Below, in pieces: positions 23,583 through 30,370 of a stretch of DNA of 64,000 nt. The position numbers and the translations under genes were made by a program. The number at the start of each line of letters is the position of its first letter. The stretch's first letter is position 1. The notes beneath the pieces are model-generated. The model was not told where the DNA came from. It saw nothing but the letters and a program-made list of their open reading frames with translations, and searched no databases. Source of the stretch: Vespula vulgaris (lineage: Eukaryota > Arthropoda > Insecta > Hymenoptera > Vespidae); the NCBI RefSeq assembly GCF_905475345.1, contig NC_066590.1:62001-126000 (forward strand), in the 5' to 3' direction.

Positions 23583-26500
23583 CTCGAACGTAACTAGAGC
23601 GGAGAGAGCGAGCAAATTTGTATCTTTGATAACGGCAAGCGCTCCGATCTTACATACGTCTACTTCGTCCTACCGTCAAGACGACGTTCGATGCTTGAGA
23701 TTCTCTGCGAGACTAAAGGATAGGGAGGGATAATGCTAGTGATCGTTACGATATCCGCAAGCTGTTTACAAGGACAATGTTAGTGGGGAAGCAGAGTGGA
23801 GAAATTTCCCTCTTCGTACACTTCCAACATAAACAACGAAACGTCAAAGAACCTTTGGCATGGATCTTTAAGAGGATAGAAGCAATGACGGTTCATGTTC
23901 ATTTCCTACTTGCTAATATCCAATTTCTTTTTTATCGAAAAGAAGCGAGACGAACTTATTTATTGAAAAGAAAACGTATGCGCATAAATCATGGAAATTG
24001 AAGTGTGTACCACGAAAGTTATATTTTGATGGATGAATTTTCTTTCTCGGTAGGACAGAAAAAGAGGAAGACGGAGAGAGCGAGAGAGAGAGAGAGAGAG
24101 AAAACGTGGACATAACTCGAATTCCATCGGCCCGGTCTCGGGACGCCCGAGGGATCTACCGGAGAGAGAAAGCGTCGCGCGAGCGATAAAAGTGTGTTTA
24201 AAATTCCCGCGTCGCCGCCACAGGGCAATTGTTTTTAAGTTCGTCGGTGAAATCCCTTTTCTTTCCGCCTCTCCGCTCTCGTTCCAGCCGAGCATTCAAG
24301 CGTCGCGGCTTCTGGTTCCTCTTGCGTCGTCGCCGTGGCCTCGCCGATTTCAACTAATCTTCCAACTTGCGAGAAACTTTTCCACGCGGTCTCCGTCTCC
24401 ATTTTCCTCCGTCTCTTTTCTTTCATCTTCGTCTATCTCGACCTACCACGCGCTTCGTATCATCCGTGAGATAACTTTGAAAAAAGTGGAAAATCTGGAT
24501 TGAGAAGGTTTCAATAGTTGTACCGAATGAGCCGGGAAAAGAAAAGGAGCGAAATCTTCGGAATTTAACCGACGCAAAGCGTCGACGAAGCGAGATAGGA
24601 CGACGGGAATGGATTTTACATCGGAGAGTTCAACATCGGTCTCAATTTTATGGACGTTCGAACGTTCCCGCGCGTCTACCGACGCACACGCACCGAACGG
24701 ATGCAATATATTTGATCGATCTGCCTCGATTCCGTTCTTCCGCAACGATGCATTCGATAAGCTGCGTTTCGGTCCGGCGCGGCGCGACTGACTTGATCCA
24801 GATAAAACATATTTATCGATAACGGCAGCGCGCGCAAAACCGATAGATTCGAGCCATTCGTCTTTCGATGGAGAAACGTTGTCACTACTTTCTTCGTTTC
24901 TTCTTCCAGTGTATCGCTGGTTTAACGCTTATTATCGGGTCAAAGTATTCGACACTCGTACTCTCGTCTAACAAACGGAAAACCCGAACATCGCATACAT
25001 CGCAATCGTCGTATCTCTTGGTCTGCATCTGCGAGAGTGAGAAAGAGGGAGAGAGAGAATATGGCGGTCTTATCTGCTACTTCCGGCGTTGCTCGCAAAA
25101 TAGCGAGAATACGAGACACGCGAAACGAAGGCGAGCGAACATTACGAGCGTCGTATAAAGGTATTATGTCTGGAAGGTGGAATGACTGGGTTTATGTTAA
25201 CAGCAGCACCGCGGTACTTCCGGGTTAACGTACACCAGCAGTAACCCGCTTCCGTTCGATCTACCTTTGGTAGGACCTCAGGTATCGCAACCAAGAAACC
25301 GGCAAAGCCATCGTACGTGCCATCGTCGTTGTCGTCGACGGCGCGCATCAGGGTCGCGCGGATATCCTACCGCTCTTCCTCCCCCTCTTTGGAGTAGGAA
25401 ACATAAACGCGAAAATTCGAAAGAGTACCTATCGATTTTCGGTGTACCGTCGCGTATGATGCTACGCTTGTTATTCGTTTAGTTCGAATACAAAGTCGAA
25501 GGAAGATTTTATATTCGAAAAGTGGATGGTAGAGGTCGGTCGTTCGAAATAAGTGGAAAGCGAAGGAGCAGTATTCGTCCGGTTAGTCGCGTGCAACGTT
25601 CGCGCGAGTTCGTTTTTAGCAAGTAGAACTTCGGACTCCTATATTCCTTCTCTTCTCCGTTACGACGTACGAGTATACGTTCTCCTTTCAAAGTGAAAAT
25701 CGAGCGTCGCTCCTCCGCCGATCCAACGAAAGAGAAGCTTCCGTCTCGTTGAACCTGTTCGCAAAAGGTCTTTGGATAAACACGTTTCAGCTACGTCACC
25801 AGTCTGCCTTTCCATCCTACTTCTTTCACGAGCGCCCACACGTAGACACCCTCTCTCTATCTCTTTCTTGCTTCGAGATTTCCTCTCACACGTGTCCGTG
25901 TACGTACGTTCGAAAGAGGCAAATACTTTAGCCTAGCGAGTGTGAGAATTTAGTTGAATCCATTTTGCAGAACCGAAGCTCGTATCCGAAGCGCTCGTCC
26001 TCTCTGCATCCCTGTTCCCAAGACCCTTATACGGGCCGCTCGAGCGTGAAAAGAATGGGGTACAGTTTTTCCACTTCTCTCTTTCCGTCTCTACCCGAGA
26101 TACCAAAAGAATAATCTCAAGTTAAAGTGAGTTTATTCGACGAAATGTAGATGGGAGAGTAGACACTAGTAATCTCTACTTGCCGTACGTTTTCGCGTTA
26201 ATTAGTCGAAGAAAAAACTCTTTGTCTCGTTTTCGATTTCCTTTAAACTTTCGTCTTCCTCCTCGACTCTTGGAATATATTCTCTCAAATTAATATTGAC
26301 ACTTTTATCTTTGATATCGCATCGATTTACGCTGACGCGTCACACGTTTTAAAGATGATTCTTTTTCCTTCTTTCTCTCTCGATCGAGAATCTCCGTTTT
26401 TAATCTCCAACGGAAAAGTTGTTCGACTCGACTATGGAAAACGTTTTCGCATTTTCTCCATTTTCAATATACTGGTCCAGATTGCCGATCAAGAAGCAAA

Positions 26501-28187
26501 CGGTAGAGGAGAGAAGAGATGGAAAGGAGGAGAAGTGGGGGAAAGCGAAACGAGTTCGGTGGCTCGGAAGTCTCGAAACTTTTCGAGCTAATTTGATTTA
26601 TCGTCGGCGCCACTCGAGATTCGTATCCGGAGCTATTCTACTCTCGGCCTTACCCTCGAACGAAAGACGTTGCGAGCGAACGGACTAGAGAAAGGGGATC
26701 GGGTGAAAGAAGGTGGGTTCGAGCCACGGCAAGTGATACTTTATGCCGCGGAGAATTTATTATCGATTTTGGCGTTTAAAAGTATCGCACGGGACCAACT
26801 GGCACCGATTGATAAACGTTGCTCGCCGTCATTGTCGGAGCGCCGTCGTCGTGCGTGCCTTTCGATCCGAGAAAGGAGGAAGATGCGAGAAAACGAAAAC
26901 TAATGCGAGCGAGCGAGCGAGCGAGTAAGAAAGAAAGAGAGAGAGAGAGAGAGAGAGAGGACTCTTTCCGTCTCTAGGACGATCCTCGGCGACTTTACCG
27001 CCCTGGATATTACGTTTCATTGTTCCTTATACAATACCAAGGCAGAAATACAATTGAAAAGGAAGGAGCGAAGAAGTCTCGCGGAAGAGAGGAAGAACGA
27101 GAGAAGAGAGACGAAGAAGGAAGGACGAGGTAGGAAGAGGAAGACGTTCGTCTTTGTAAACTTCCGACGTCGTCGTCCTGGTGTGACTTTCTCTTCCTTC
27201 GAGTCTTCTCCTTATCCACCTACCGAACTAAAAGGCTCACTGGATCTAGGCGCAGTCTAGTTCTCCATGCGAATCCGTACCGTCGTTATTACGCTCAAGC
27301 GGACAGATTGCGAAGAGGGAGAAGAGAACCGGATTATAAAATTGCACTCGACGATAATCCAAAGTAGTCGTACGCGACCACTGGATATTGTTAAAGTTCG
27401 TAACTTGTGCAATTTTCGTTTTATCTACTCTCTGCCTCTAGACCCCTCCACCGCCCCCCCCCCTCTCTAGCTTTTTTCTCCTTCGCGTCCTTAAAACGAA
27501 CAACGGGAACGTAACGTCTTGCTGCCCGACGTTAAAGCAGTCCCTCGAGAGCTCTAATATTCTTTTTTCTATTTTTATAATACTTTTTTCCACTCTTGCG
27601 TAAAACAGGGATACCTGAGTAACAAGTTAGACCGAAGATGGTCGCGACAAATTCAAGCTATTTCGTTAACACGATATTCAAGATCGTATCGTCTAACTTC
27701 GTGGAAATCGAGAAGACTTTATAAGAGATAAATGAAAAGCGATTTACATAGATAGAGAGGAGCTCGCGTTTTTATCCGGTGTTCGTCTTTAACGATCGCC
27801 TACGCTTCGCGTTACGTTAATTTCGGTTGCGTTACACAGGCAACAGAAATTAGAACGACGATCGCGTATTCTATGCATTTTCCACGGGAGATCCTGCGAG
27901 TCGTCTCCCTCGAGTGTTGGACCAAGTACATCGTTCGCACGTCCACACCGTCTCGTTTTCCCAAGAGAGATCGAAAGAGAACGGGAGAGGGATAAAGAGG
28001 AAGAGCGATGGAGGGTAGGAAAGCGGACGAGAATCGTTCGACGATGTATTTAACCAGCTCGTTAACCGGTGGCTGCGATTATCGTAACTGTTACCATCGA
28101 ATGCCATCCTACGTCGGAGGAGCAAAGCTGTCTGTTGTATGAAAGACGAAGAAGTCGAGCGAGAGCGACAGAGACAGGCAGACAGAC

Positions 28188-28232
<45 letters not shown>

Positions 28233-28535
28233 GGAGGGGAAGAAGCTTTTGGAGCGACAGAAGAGAGCAGAAGGGATGGAACTTACCTAATCCTAAGCAA
28301 ACAAGGGCTCCCTCTTGCTACCTGTCTGATCAAACATTTGTCTTTACTACTCGGTTGATTAAACGCCTGCCAAGTTTGTACTGCGTTCGAGACGAAGTGC
28401 CTCGGCAACTTCCGTAAATGTGACGACGAGAAAGATGAGAGAGAGAGAGAGAGAGAGAGAGAAAAGAACGATGACTGTGTGCATGGATTCGGGGCCGTGA
28501 GTACAGGTGAGGGTAGAGTCTACGGCCGAGAGAGG

Positions 28536-28567
<32 letters not shown>

Positions 28568-30370
28568 AGCGGAGGCGGACGGAAGAGATAGAGGCACCGA
28601 AGCCTGACTCCTTTTGGTCGGAACACCGGCAGATCGCGAGAGTCGGACGATAAATCCTATATGTATATCGCACGTTCCGTCTCAACGCTTGCGAACACGC
28701 CGCTGCAAAGCTCAGCCATCTCTCTCGCCCGCTCTCTTCTCGGCATACCGCTAATTTATCATTGTCCGCATCTGCCTACGACCGCGTGAAAGGAACCGAC
28801 CGACTTCAAACGTTTCTCGCCGATCCTCTTATTTGTCCCTCGAATTTGTTTTTCCAACAATGACTAACAATAAGACTCCTTCGGTCTTTATTCCATTCTC
28901 TCCTCTCCTCTTCTCTTCTACGTCTCCTCCGTTTCTTCAATTTTTCTTTCTACGAATTCAAACTCGCAAAGGTAAATTCGGTAAGGCTCCTTCTTCTCTT
29001 CTCTCGTTGAACGAGACGGTATTTCATCTCGCGCGCGATTCGTTGAGTTGGATGGATCGCTCGAAAGTTATGTTTGCTCGTGCCCACGGTGTCTATATAA
29101 TATCGTAGAACTGTAAATTAAACTCATCGATCACGGCCGCGCCTTTACATTTTCTCCTTTTTTCCTTTCATATTATAATATGCCGAAGCAAGGCTTTGCT
29201 TTGGGACTCGAGGCGCGTTAAAACGTAAAGTAGGAAATAAAAATATACGTATTTGGGGACAAAGATCTTCGATCAACCGCAGTGAGAAAATAATTTCGCG
29301 ATGTCGCTGATGTCGCTCGGTAAATGGCAGTAGGAAAAAGGTCATCCTCTCCCCATTTCGGTTCGTCCTTTTCCAACTCTTTCGTCGTCCAAGCATTTCG
29401 TAGAAACGCTCGCGTGCGTCGCCGTGCAACCCTACGATTCGTATACTTACGATAACGGCGTCTTATTACGTCGACTTATAACAACAGTTTTATACGGTGT
29501 AGCGTTTTCATTGGCGTTCGATCGTCCACGGACGTAAAAGCGTGAATTCCCGCGATTCGTAAGTGCGTATCGTAAAATTACTTACCGCATTTGCCGCGAA
29601 AAGCCACGCTGATGTTTGCGCCTTTCGCACAAGCGCCTTTGTTCAGGTCGCACAAGGTCGGGTAGTCGATGCCGTCCGTGCCGCAAACGGGTCCAGAGCC
29701 CTCGTGATCTCCCAAGTTCGGACACGTTTGCAGGCACTCGCACGAGGCCTCGGTACCGTCGCGACTTCGCACGCATTGGGCACCTTGAGAGCAGTTCAAC
29801 TTGCTGCACGGATCCTTGATCTCTGTAACAAGGAGAACCGATTCGATTTCAAAGTCGATCCTCGTCGTAGGCTCGGAGGCAAGTGCCCGTTAACGATTCA
29901 TCGTTAATGACGAATCGCGATCACACCTCGATGTCGTTTACGACCCACGAAGACGTACGGCGAAGAATTATTTATTTTGCGTATGTCCGTGGCGTTCGAG
30001 TCAAGTACGAAAGAAGATGAAAGAGAATTGTAGAAAGAAAAGTAGGTTTTGAGCGATGAACCTCGCCCTGTCGCGCGATTTGGACTCTAATAAAATATAA
30101 TTACGCAAACGCGACGCGAAACGCAATCCGTGCAGTTCCGCGCGGTCGAGCGCGGTATCGACCGCTCGTGTCCGACAAAAGGAGGTAGAGTACTACTACC
30201 TAGTTTCGAAGACGCGAGTATTAACGAAGAATAAAACTGACACGAGTCGAGTTAGTTTCGGTCAAAGTACCTTTTGGAAAGACGTAGCAGCAATGGCACA
30301 TAGTTAAGGTGGCGTAGACTATCAGAAGGGCGTACGTTATCATCGTTCGCGACTGCTTCCGGAGTCCCAT
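3408..30370 (-). CDS. agrin-like: Agrin-like heparan-sulfate proteoglycan core protein, 24 coding exons
   Basis: This is a secreted extracellular-matrix protein. The joined exons encode 1797 residues: signal peptide (about 1-27), seven follistatin/Kazal units (37-579), a lustrin-like cysteine module (579-629), two laminin-EGF units (629-765), an eighth Kazal unit (765-844), a linker plus small cysteine-rich segment (844-967), EGF, LamG1, two EGFs, LamG2, EGF and LamG3 (967-1797). Domain order matches vertebrate agrin. The strongest signatures are GCCPDGKTAALG before the first laminin-EGF, REDCEQMTGRCVCKP in the second, and ETPLYVGGVK in LamG2. Vertebrate agrin is about 2000 residues; the difference is mainly the absent NtA/first follistatin unit and SEA domain. 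Exons: 30271-30370, 29586-29822, 22937-23152, 22027-22268, 20247-20433, 17634-17731, 15399-15522, 15011-15244, 13885-14181, 13545-13694, 13193-13453, 12896-13042, 12446-12682, 7969-8163, 7541-7714, 6832-7171, 6479-6706, 5744-6363, 5235-5646, 4899-5152, 4681-4777, 4277-4384, 3762-3936, 3408-3668. All junctions are GT-AG and frame-consistent. Alternative isoforms and upstream non-coding exons are not excluded. Confidence 0.93.
3762..3936 (-). CDS. agrin-like: Agrin-like exon 23: middle of LamG3
   Basis: A 175-bp exon, acceptor ATGATTTTAG|A, donor AGTAGG|GTAAGT, phase 2 in and 0 out. It encodes RRGQQSNKFELRLRTIHPEG, then LIAWIGRGKLEHLVLSL and GGYVVLSYKS, the LamG core strands equivalent to vertebrate FELSLRTEATQGLVLW. 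Joined directly to exon 21 it would create a run of four arginines. Confidence 0.92.
4277..4384 (-). CDS. agrin-like: Agrin-like exon 22: acidic, Tyr-rich cassette at the z-site of LamG3
   Basis: A 108-bp phase 2-2 exon, acceptor CCAAATAG|T, donor ACGGA|GTAAGT. It encodes STNTTNTTLGEYFEESYSDY, then an acidic continuation ending SYDYT: about 13 Asp/Glu and 7 Tyr in 36 residues, and two NTT sequons. Length and phase allow it to be included or skipped without frameshift. It lies between FLQFKHRYGR and FELRLRT, the same spot as the vertebrate z microexons. It has no N-x-I/V motif of the kind z8 uses to bind LRP4. The acceptor is only moderately pyrimidine-rich, which fits regulated splicing but does not prove it. 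Confidence 0.82.
4681..4777 (-). CDS. agrin-like: Agrin-like exon 21: start of LamG3
   Basis: A 97-bp exon, acceptor TTCGTTTCAG|TC, donor AGAAG|GTACGT, phase 1 in and 2 out. It encodes FMGYDVSGTEISERPVRFDG then DNFLQFKHRYGR. RFDGDNFLQF aligns with the start of vertebrate LamG3 (FDGRTFVEYL). The exon ends at the position where the vertebrate z insert begins. Confidence 0.9.
4899..5152 (-). CDS. agrin-like: Agrin-like exon 20: end of LamG2 and last EGF
   Basis: A 254-bp exon, acceptor CGTTCCAG|A, donor GTTTT|GTAAGT, phase 2 in and 1 out. It encodes HWREVHRLAGAWTGLTGAVQ (LamG2 end), the sequon NVT, and an EGF NPCHNGGVCLPLLNSYLCKC / GYNGLHC. Cytosine-rich loops and the EGF match the single EGF between LamG2 and LamG3 in agrin. 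Confidence 0.94.
5235..5646 (-). CDS. agrin-like: Agrin-like exon 19: LamG2
   Basis: A 412-bp exon, acceptor GTTCCTTAG|TG, donor GTCAA|GTAAGT, phase 1 in and 2 out. It encodes most of LamG2: DGLLLYNGQLNNGRGDFISL, LEFRFNLGSG, SWHCVRISRLGREG and ETPLYVGGVK. At the vertebrate y-site (just before the strand leading to LYVGG) the reading is GLSGSPLTELNLETP, with no KSRK-type insert and no exon boundary. It has the sequon NIT. Confidence 0.95.
5744..6363 (-). CDS. agrin-like: Agrin-like exon 18: end of LamG1, EGF with large insert, second EGF
   Basis: The largest exon (620 bp; phase 2 in, 1 out), acceptor TTGAACAG|A, donor ATTC|GTGAGT. It closes LamG1 (NHGFLGCIRKLKIN), then begins an EGF, ECGDNACANLPCENGATC. 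Before the EGF's last three cysteines (YKCICPPQFTGRNC) there is an insert of about 84 residues (5913-6164) with CNGREC, CKGSHC and CVGTKC motifs, Lys/Arg clusters and the tract DYDYDLDYEG. A normal EGF follows (DPCIDEPCQHGATC, CKCPPGRTGVHC). The insert stays open in frame and has no convincing intron boundaries, so I read it as coding. Confidence 0.9.
6479..6706 (-). CDS. agrin-like: Agrin-like exon 17: middle of LamG1
   Basis: A 228-bp phase 2-2 exon, acceptor TTTTTTCAG|A, donor TCAAA|GTGAGC. It encodes HVQFRYNLGNGPVILTSPEK, the WH-position region FHRVAAKRYHKDG, and DTFVGNMPSNYSK, the usual LamG strand order. It has the sequon NYS. The frame joins exons 16 and 18 exactly. Confidence 0.92.
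6778..6796. repeat. (CT)n tract in intron 16
   Basis: Short CT run in the 125-bp intron between exons 16 and 17. On the transcript it reads (GA)n, a possible purine-rich splicing element near the donor. Confidence 0.8.
6832..7171 (-). CDS. agrin-like: Agrin-like exon 16: EGF-like domain and start of LamG1
   Basis: A 340-bp exon, acceptor TCATCGCAG|CC, donor GACGG|GTAAGA, phase 1 in and 2 out. EGF: CLSYPCHMTSTCIDLP, then CICRPNYTGLLC. LamG1 begins PSFDGKSYVRMSRLKAYHKF and runs through the typical strand NGIILYNQQKSDGTGDFVSL. A CT microsatellite lies about 36 bases past the donor. Confidence 0.93.
7541..7714 (-). CDS. agrin-like: Agrin-like exon 15: small cysteine-rich (EB/EGF-like) segment
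   Basis: A 174-bp phase 1-1 exon, acceptor ATTTTGCAG|GA, donor TTTCG|GTAAGA. After a hydrophobic/Thr-rich start it encodes GDLCTDDKDCTIPNSEC, then CICSEGYAET and ECFG, with six cysteines spaced as in EB or short EGF-like modules. Vertebrate agrin has no direct equivalent that I recognise. Confidence 0.82.
7969..8163 (-). CDS. agrin-like: Agrin-like exon 14: low-cysteine linker
   Basis: A 195-bp phase 1-1 exon, acceptor AACTTTCAG|AC, donor CACG|GTACGT. It encodes DDPLVNTDFPVKRYTAVQYT and a Pro/Ser/Thr/Tyr-rich continuation ending RDNLKH, with no cysteine and no recognised domain. It lies after the last Kazal unit, where vertebrate agrin has Ser/Thr-rich spacers flanking a SEA domain. No SEA fold is recognised. 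A 4.3-kb intron separates it from exon 13, so an intervening exon cannot be ruled out. Confidence 0.75.
8361..8400. repeat. Inverted repeat (hairpin) in intron 13
   Basis: cgataacggtgcggt (8361-8375) is matched by the reverse complement of accgcaccgatatcg (8386-8400): 14 of 15 bases pair around a 10-base loop (cttgttaaaa). Confidence 0.85.
10138..10165. repeat. (GA)n microsatellite
   Basis: About 14 GA units in intron 13, preceded by a GAG-rich purine stretch. Confidence 0.9.
12446..12682 (-). CDS. agrin-like: Agrin-like exon 13: follistatin/Kazal unit 8
   Basis: A 237-bp phase 1-1 exon, acceptor GTTCCCAG|CC, donor AGAG|GTGGGT. It encodes PTSCKELECYSGGHCSEIG, CVCPSSCPTD, VPVCGSDGQTYDSECEL and FGHC. 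It corresponds to the vertebrate follistatin unit that follows the laminin-EGF pair. Read-through past the donor gives about 17 more codons before a stop, which I treat as intron. Confidence 0.92.
12896..13042 (-). CDS. agrin-like: Agrin-like exon 12: laminin-EGF 2
   Basis: A 147-bp phase 1-1 exon, acceptor CCTCTACAG|CC, donor TTCAG|GTATAT. It encodes PCGCSLFGSVREDCEQMTG, CVCKPDIQGQKCTIC and PTGCYS. The run REDCEQMTG is nearly identical to vertebrate agrin and is the best single identifier of the family in the window. Confidence 0.94.
13193..13453 (-). CDS. agrin-like: Agrin-like exon 11: cysteine knot and laminin-EGF 1
   Basis: A 261-bp phase 1-1 exon. It encodes VKCSDSWHGCCPDGKTAALG, then CPSSCNCNRLGSVSDTC, CECRPGVGGLKCDRCMPGYW and GHQGCI, matching vertebrate agrin's GCC segment and first laminin-EGF unit closely. 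Two acceptors six bases apart (GTTAG at 13454-13455 and CCAAG at 13448-13449) are both in frame and would give or omit Val-Gln. I chose the upstream TAG. The donor is ATAC|GTAAGA. Confidence 0.92.
13545..13694 (-). CDS. agrin-like: Agrin-like exon 10: extra lustrin-like cysteine module
   Basis: A 150-bp phase 1-1 exon, acceptor GCGTTCAG|GC, donor AAAG|GTAAAA. It encodes GMEVKPCNGDPPLIDADG, then CGSGPDRRDCPSNSYC and ARCCKK: six cysteines in the pattern C-x15-C-x7-C-x5-C-x8-CC. This resembles the lustrin-type cysteine-rich repeat of invertebrate matrix proteins. Vertebrate agrin goes straight from its eighth follistatin unit to the GCC / laminin-EGF region, so this module is an addition. The family assignment is from pattern only. 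Confidence 0.82.
13885..14181 (-). CDS. agrin-like: Agrin-like exon 9: Thr-rich linker and follistatin/Kazal unit 7
   Basis: A 297-bp phase 1-1 exon, acceptor CGAAACAG|CG, donor CAAG|GTTGGC. The first ~25 residues (TTMSTPALTRVATTV...) are rich in Thr and Ser, a possible O-glycosylated spacer at the place where vertebrate agrin also has a spacer. Then follow EACKDIHCDFEATC, CSCRFDCAS, RPVCGSDLRTYSSLC and LDLCQ. The donor lacks the usual +4/+5 bases (weak site), but the frame with exon 10 is exact. Confidence 0.88.
14233..14267. repeat. (GA)n microsatellite near exon 9 acceptor
   Basis: Seventeen GA units, 52 bases upstream of exon 9 on the gene's strand, where they read (CT)n and may act as an extended polypyrimidine tract. 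Confidence 0.9.
15011..15244 (-). CDS. agrin-like: Agrin-like exon 8: follistatin/Kazal unit 6
   Basis: A 234-bp phase 1-1 exon, acceptor GGTTTGCAG|AA, donor CTGA|GTAAGT. It encodes ELCARVECENGGRCMAGVC, CPEICPESNGEPVCGSDA, SECELQKAAC and FYGDCG, followed by a short tail (ERFAVAAL) leading into the Thr-rich start of exon 9. Confidence 0.92.
15399..15522 (-). CDS. agrin-like: Agrin-like exon 7: Kazal half of unit 5
   Basis: A 124-bp exon, acceptor AATTCGCAG|GGG, donor GATTGTG|GTTAGT, phase 0 in and 1 out. It encodes GKEPTDKVCGSDGVTYENEC, ALKKVSC and HYMGDCG, the Kazal core that completes the half-domain of exon 6. Exons 6 and 7 together form a 222-bp phase 1-1 cassette split by a 2.1-kb intron. 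Confidence 0.9.
17634..17731 (-). CDS. agrin-like: Agrin-like exon 6: follistatin half of unit 5
   Basis: A 98-bp exon with acceptor CTGTTTGCAG|AC and donor AATTCG|GTAAGT, phase 1 in and 0 out. It encodes NGCENKKCEHYAEC then CVCPTKCENS, the EGF-like half of a follistatin unit. It is too short to show as an open frame of its own. The matching frame with exons 5 and 7 and the six-cysteine pattern support it. Confidence 0.88.
18885..18963. repeat. Polypurine AGG/GAA tract in intron 5
   Basis: Near-continuous purines (gaggaaaagtaggaggaaaa and similar) of about 80 bases, polypyrimidine on the transcript. Confidence 0.8.
19524..19552. repeat. (GA)n microsatellite
   Basis: About 14 GA units in intron 5. 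A similar tract lies at 19155-19179. Confidence 0.9.
20247..20433 (-). CDS. agrin-like: Agrin-like exon 5: follistatin/Kazal unit 4
   Basis: A 187-bp exon, acceptor TTTTCACAG|GTC, donor TGTA|GTGAGT, phase 0 in and 1 out. It encodes VCQWGAICAENGG, CPTCPAEFQPVCGDDG, then GNECKLRLEACQ and YQGLCS, a full Kazal core completing the cysteine started in exon 4. Introns on both sides are 1.6 and 2.5 kb. Confidence 0.9.
21082..21125. repeat. 12-bp tandem repeat, 3.7 copies
   Basis: Unit tcgagcttcgta at 21082, 21094 and 21106 (one C for T in the third copy), then a partial unit. Located in intron 4. Confidence 0.9.
22027..22268 (-). CDS. agrin-like: Agrin-like exon 4: follistatin/Kazal unit 3
   Basis: A 242-bp exon, acceptor TTTCTCAG|GT, donor GAAAAG|GTCAGT, phase 1 in and phase 0 out. 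It encodes GINPCDEAKCGSYEQC, the Kazal stretch PVCARGGTTYTSLCEL, closing cysteine TGTCGS, and the first cysteine of the next unit (RGPCSEK). The unit boundary is therefore not at the exon boundary, as confirmed by exon 5 starting VCQWGAIC. Confidence 0.9.
22937..23152 (-). CDS. agrin-like: Agrin-like exon 3: follistatin/Kazal unit 2
   Basis: A 216-bp phase 1-1 exon, acceptor CATTACAG|AT, donor TCAG|GTAAGA. It encodes DPCGSVECMEPEIC, then a Kazal core PVCGSDGKTYSNECSLRQEAC and closing cysteine GACSS. It is separated from exon 2 by a 6.4-kb intron that ends close to a long CT microsatellite. Exons 2 and 3 each hold one whole module with the same phases, so either could be skipped without a frameshift. 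Confidence 0.92.
23225..23271. repeat. Long (CT)n microsatellite in intron 2
   Basis: About 23 CT units, beginning about 70 bases upstream of exon 3 on the transcript strand, where it reads (GA)n. Confidence 0.95.
28192..28230. repeat. (GA)n microsatellite
   Basis: About 19 GA units after a short CAGA run, in intron 2. Confidence 0.9.
29586..29822 (-). CDS. agrin-like: Agrin-like exon 2: follistatin/Kazal unit 1
   Basis: A 237-bp phase 1-1 exon between acceptor TTGTTACAG|AG and donor TGCG|GTAAGT. It starts EIKDPCSKLNCSQGAQC (follistatin-like EGF half) and continues with a Kazal core PVCGTDGIDYPTLCDL, ending FRGKCG. It resembles the second follistatin unit of vertebrate agrin (DPCS..TCSFGSTC), so the first unit and the NtA domain have no counterpart here. 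N-glycosylation sequons are NCS and NIS. An EGSG tetrapeptide just before the Kazal core could be a glycosaminoglycan site, which is only a guess. Confidence 0.92.
30271..30370 (-). CDS. agrin-like: Agrin-like exon 1: start codon and signal peptide
   Basis: ATG at 30370-30368 has A at -3 and G at +4, a good initiation context. The 33 complete codons give a basic start (MGLRKQSR), a hydrophobic core (MITYALLIVYATLTM) and a small, cysteine-containing C-region, a classical secretory signal peptide. The donor is AAAG|GTACTTTG, leaving phase 1. A pyrimidine-rich acceptor (TTTGCTTTCCAG) lies one base before the ATG, so this is probably an internal exon preceded by one or more 5' non-coding exons. 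The second in-frame Met (residue 10) could also serve as a start and would keep the signal core. Confidence 0.85.

Larger units (their letters stand above)
23153..29585 (-). other. Intron 2 of the agrin-like gene (6.4 kb)
   Basis: The longest intron within the coding part. Read on the minus strand it shows no further Kazal or EGF cysteine pattern. It contains GA/CT microsatellites at 23550-23577, 24081-24101, 26936-26959, 28192-28230, 28435-28462 and 28538-28566. Confidence 0.65.
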
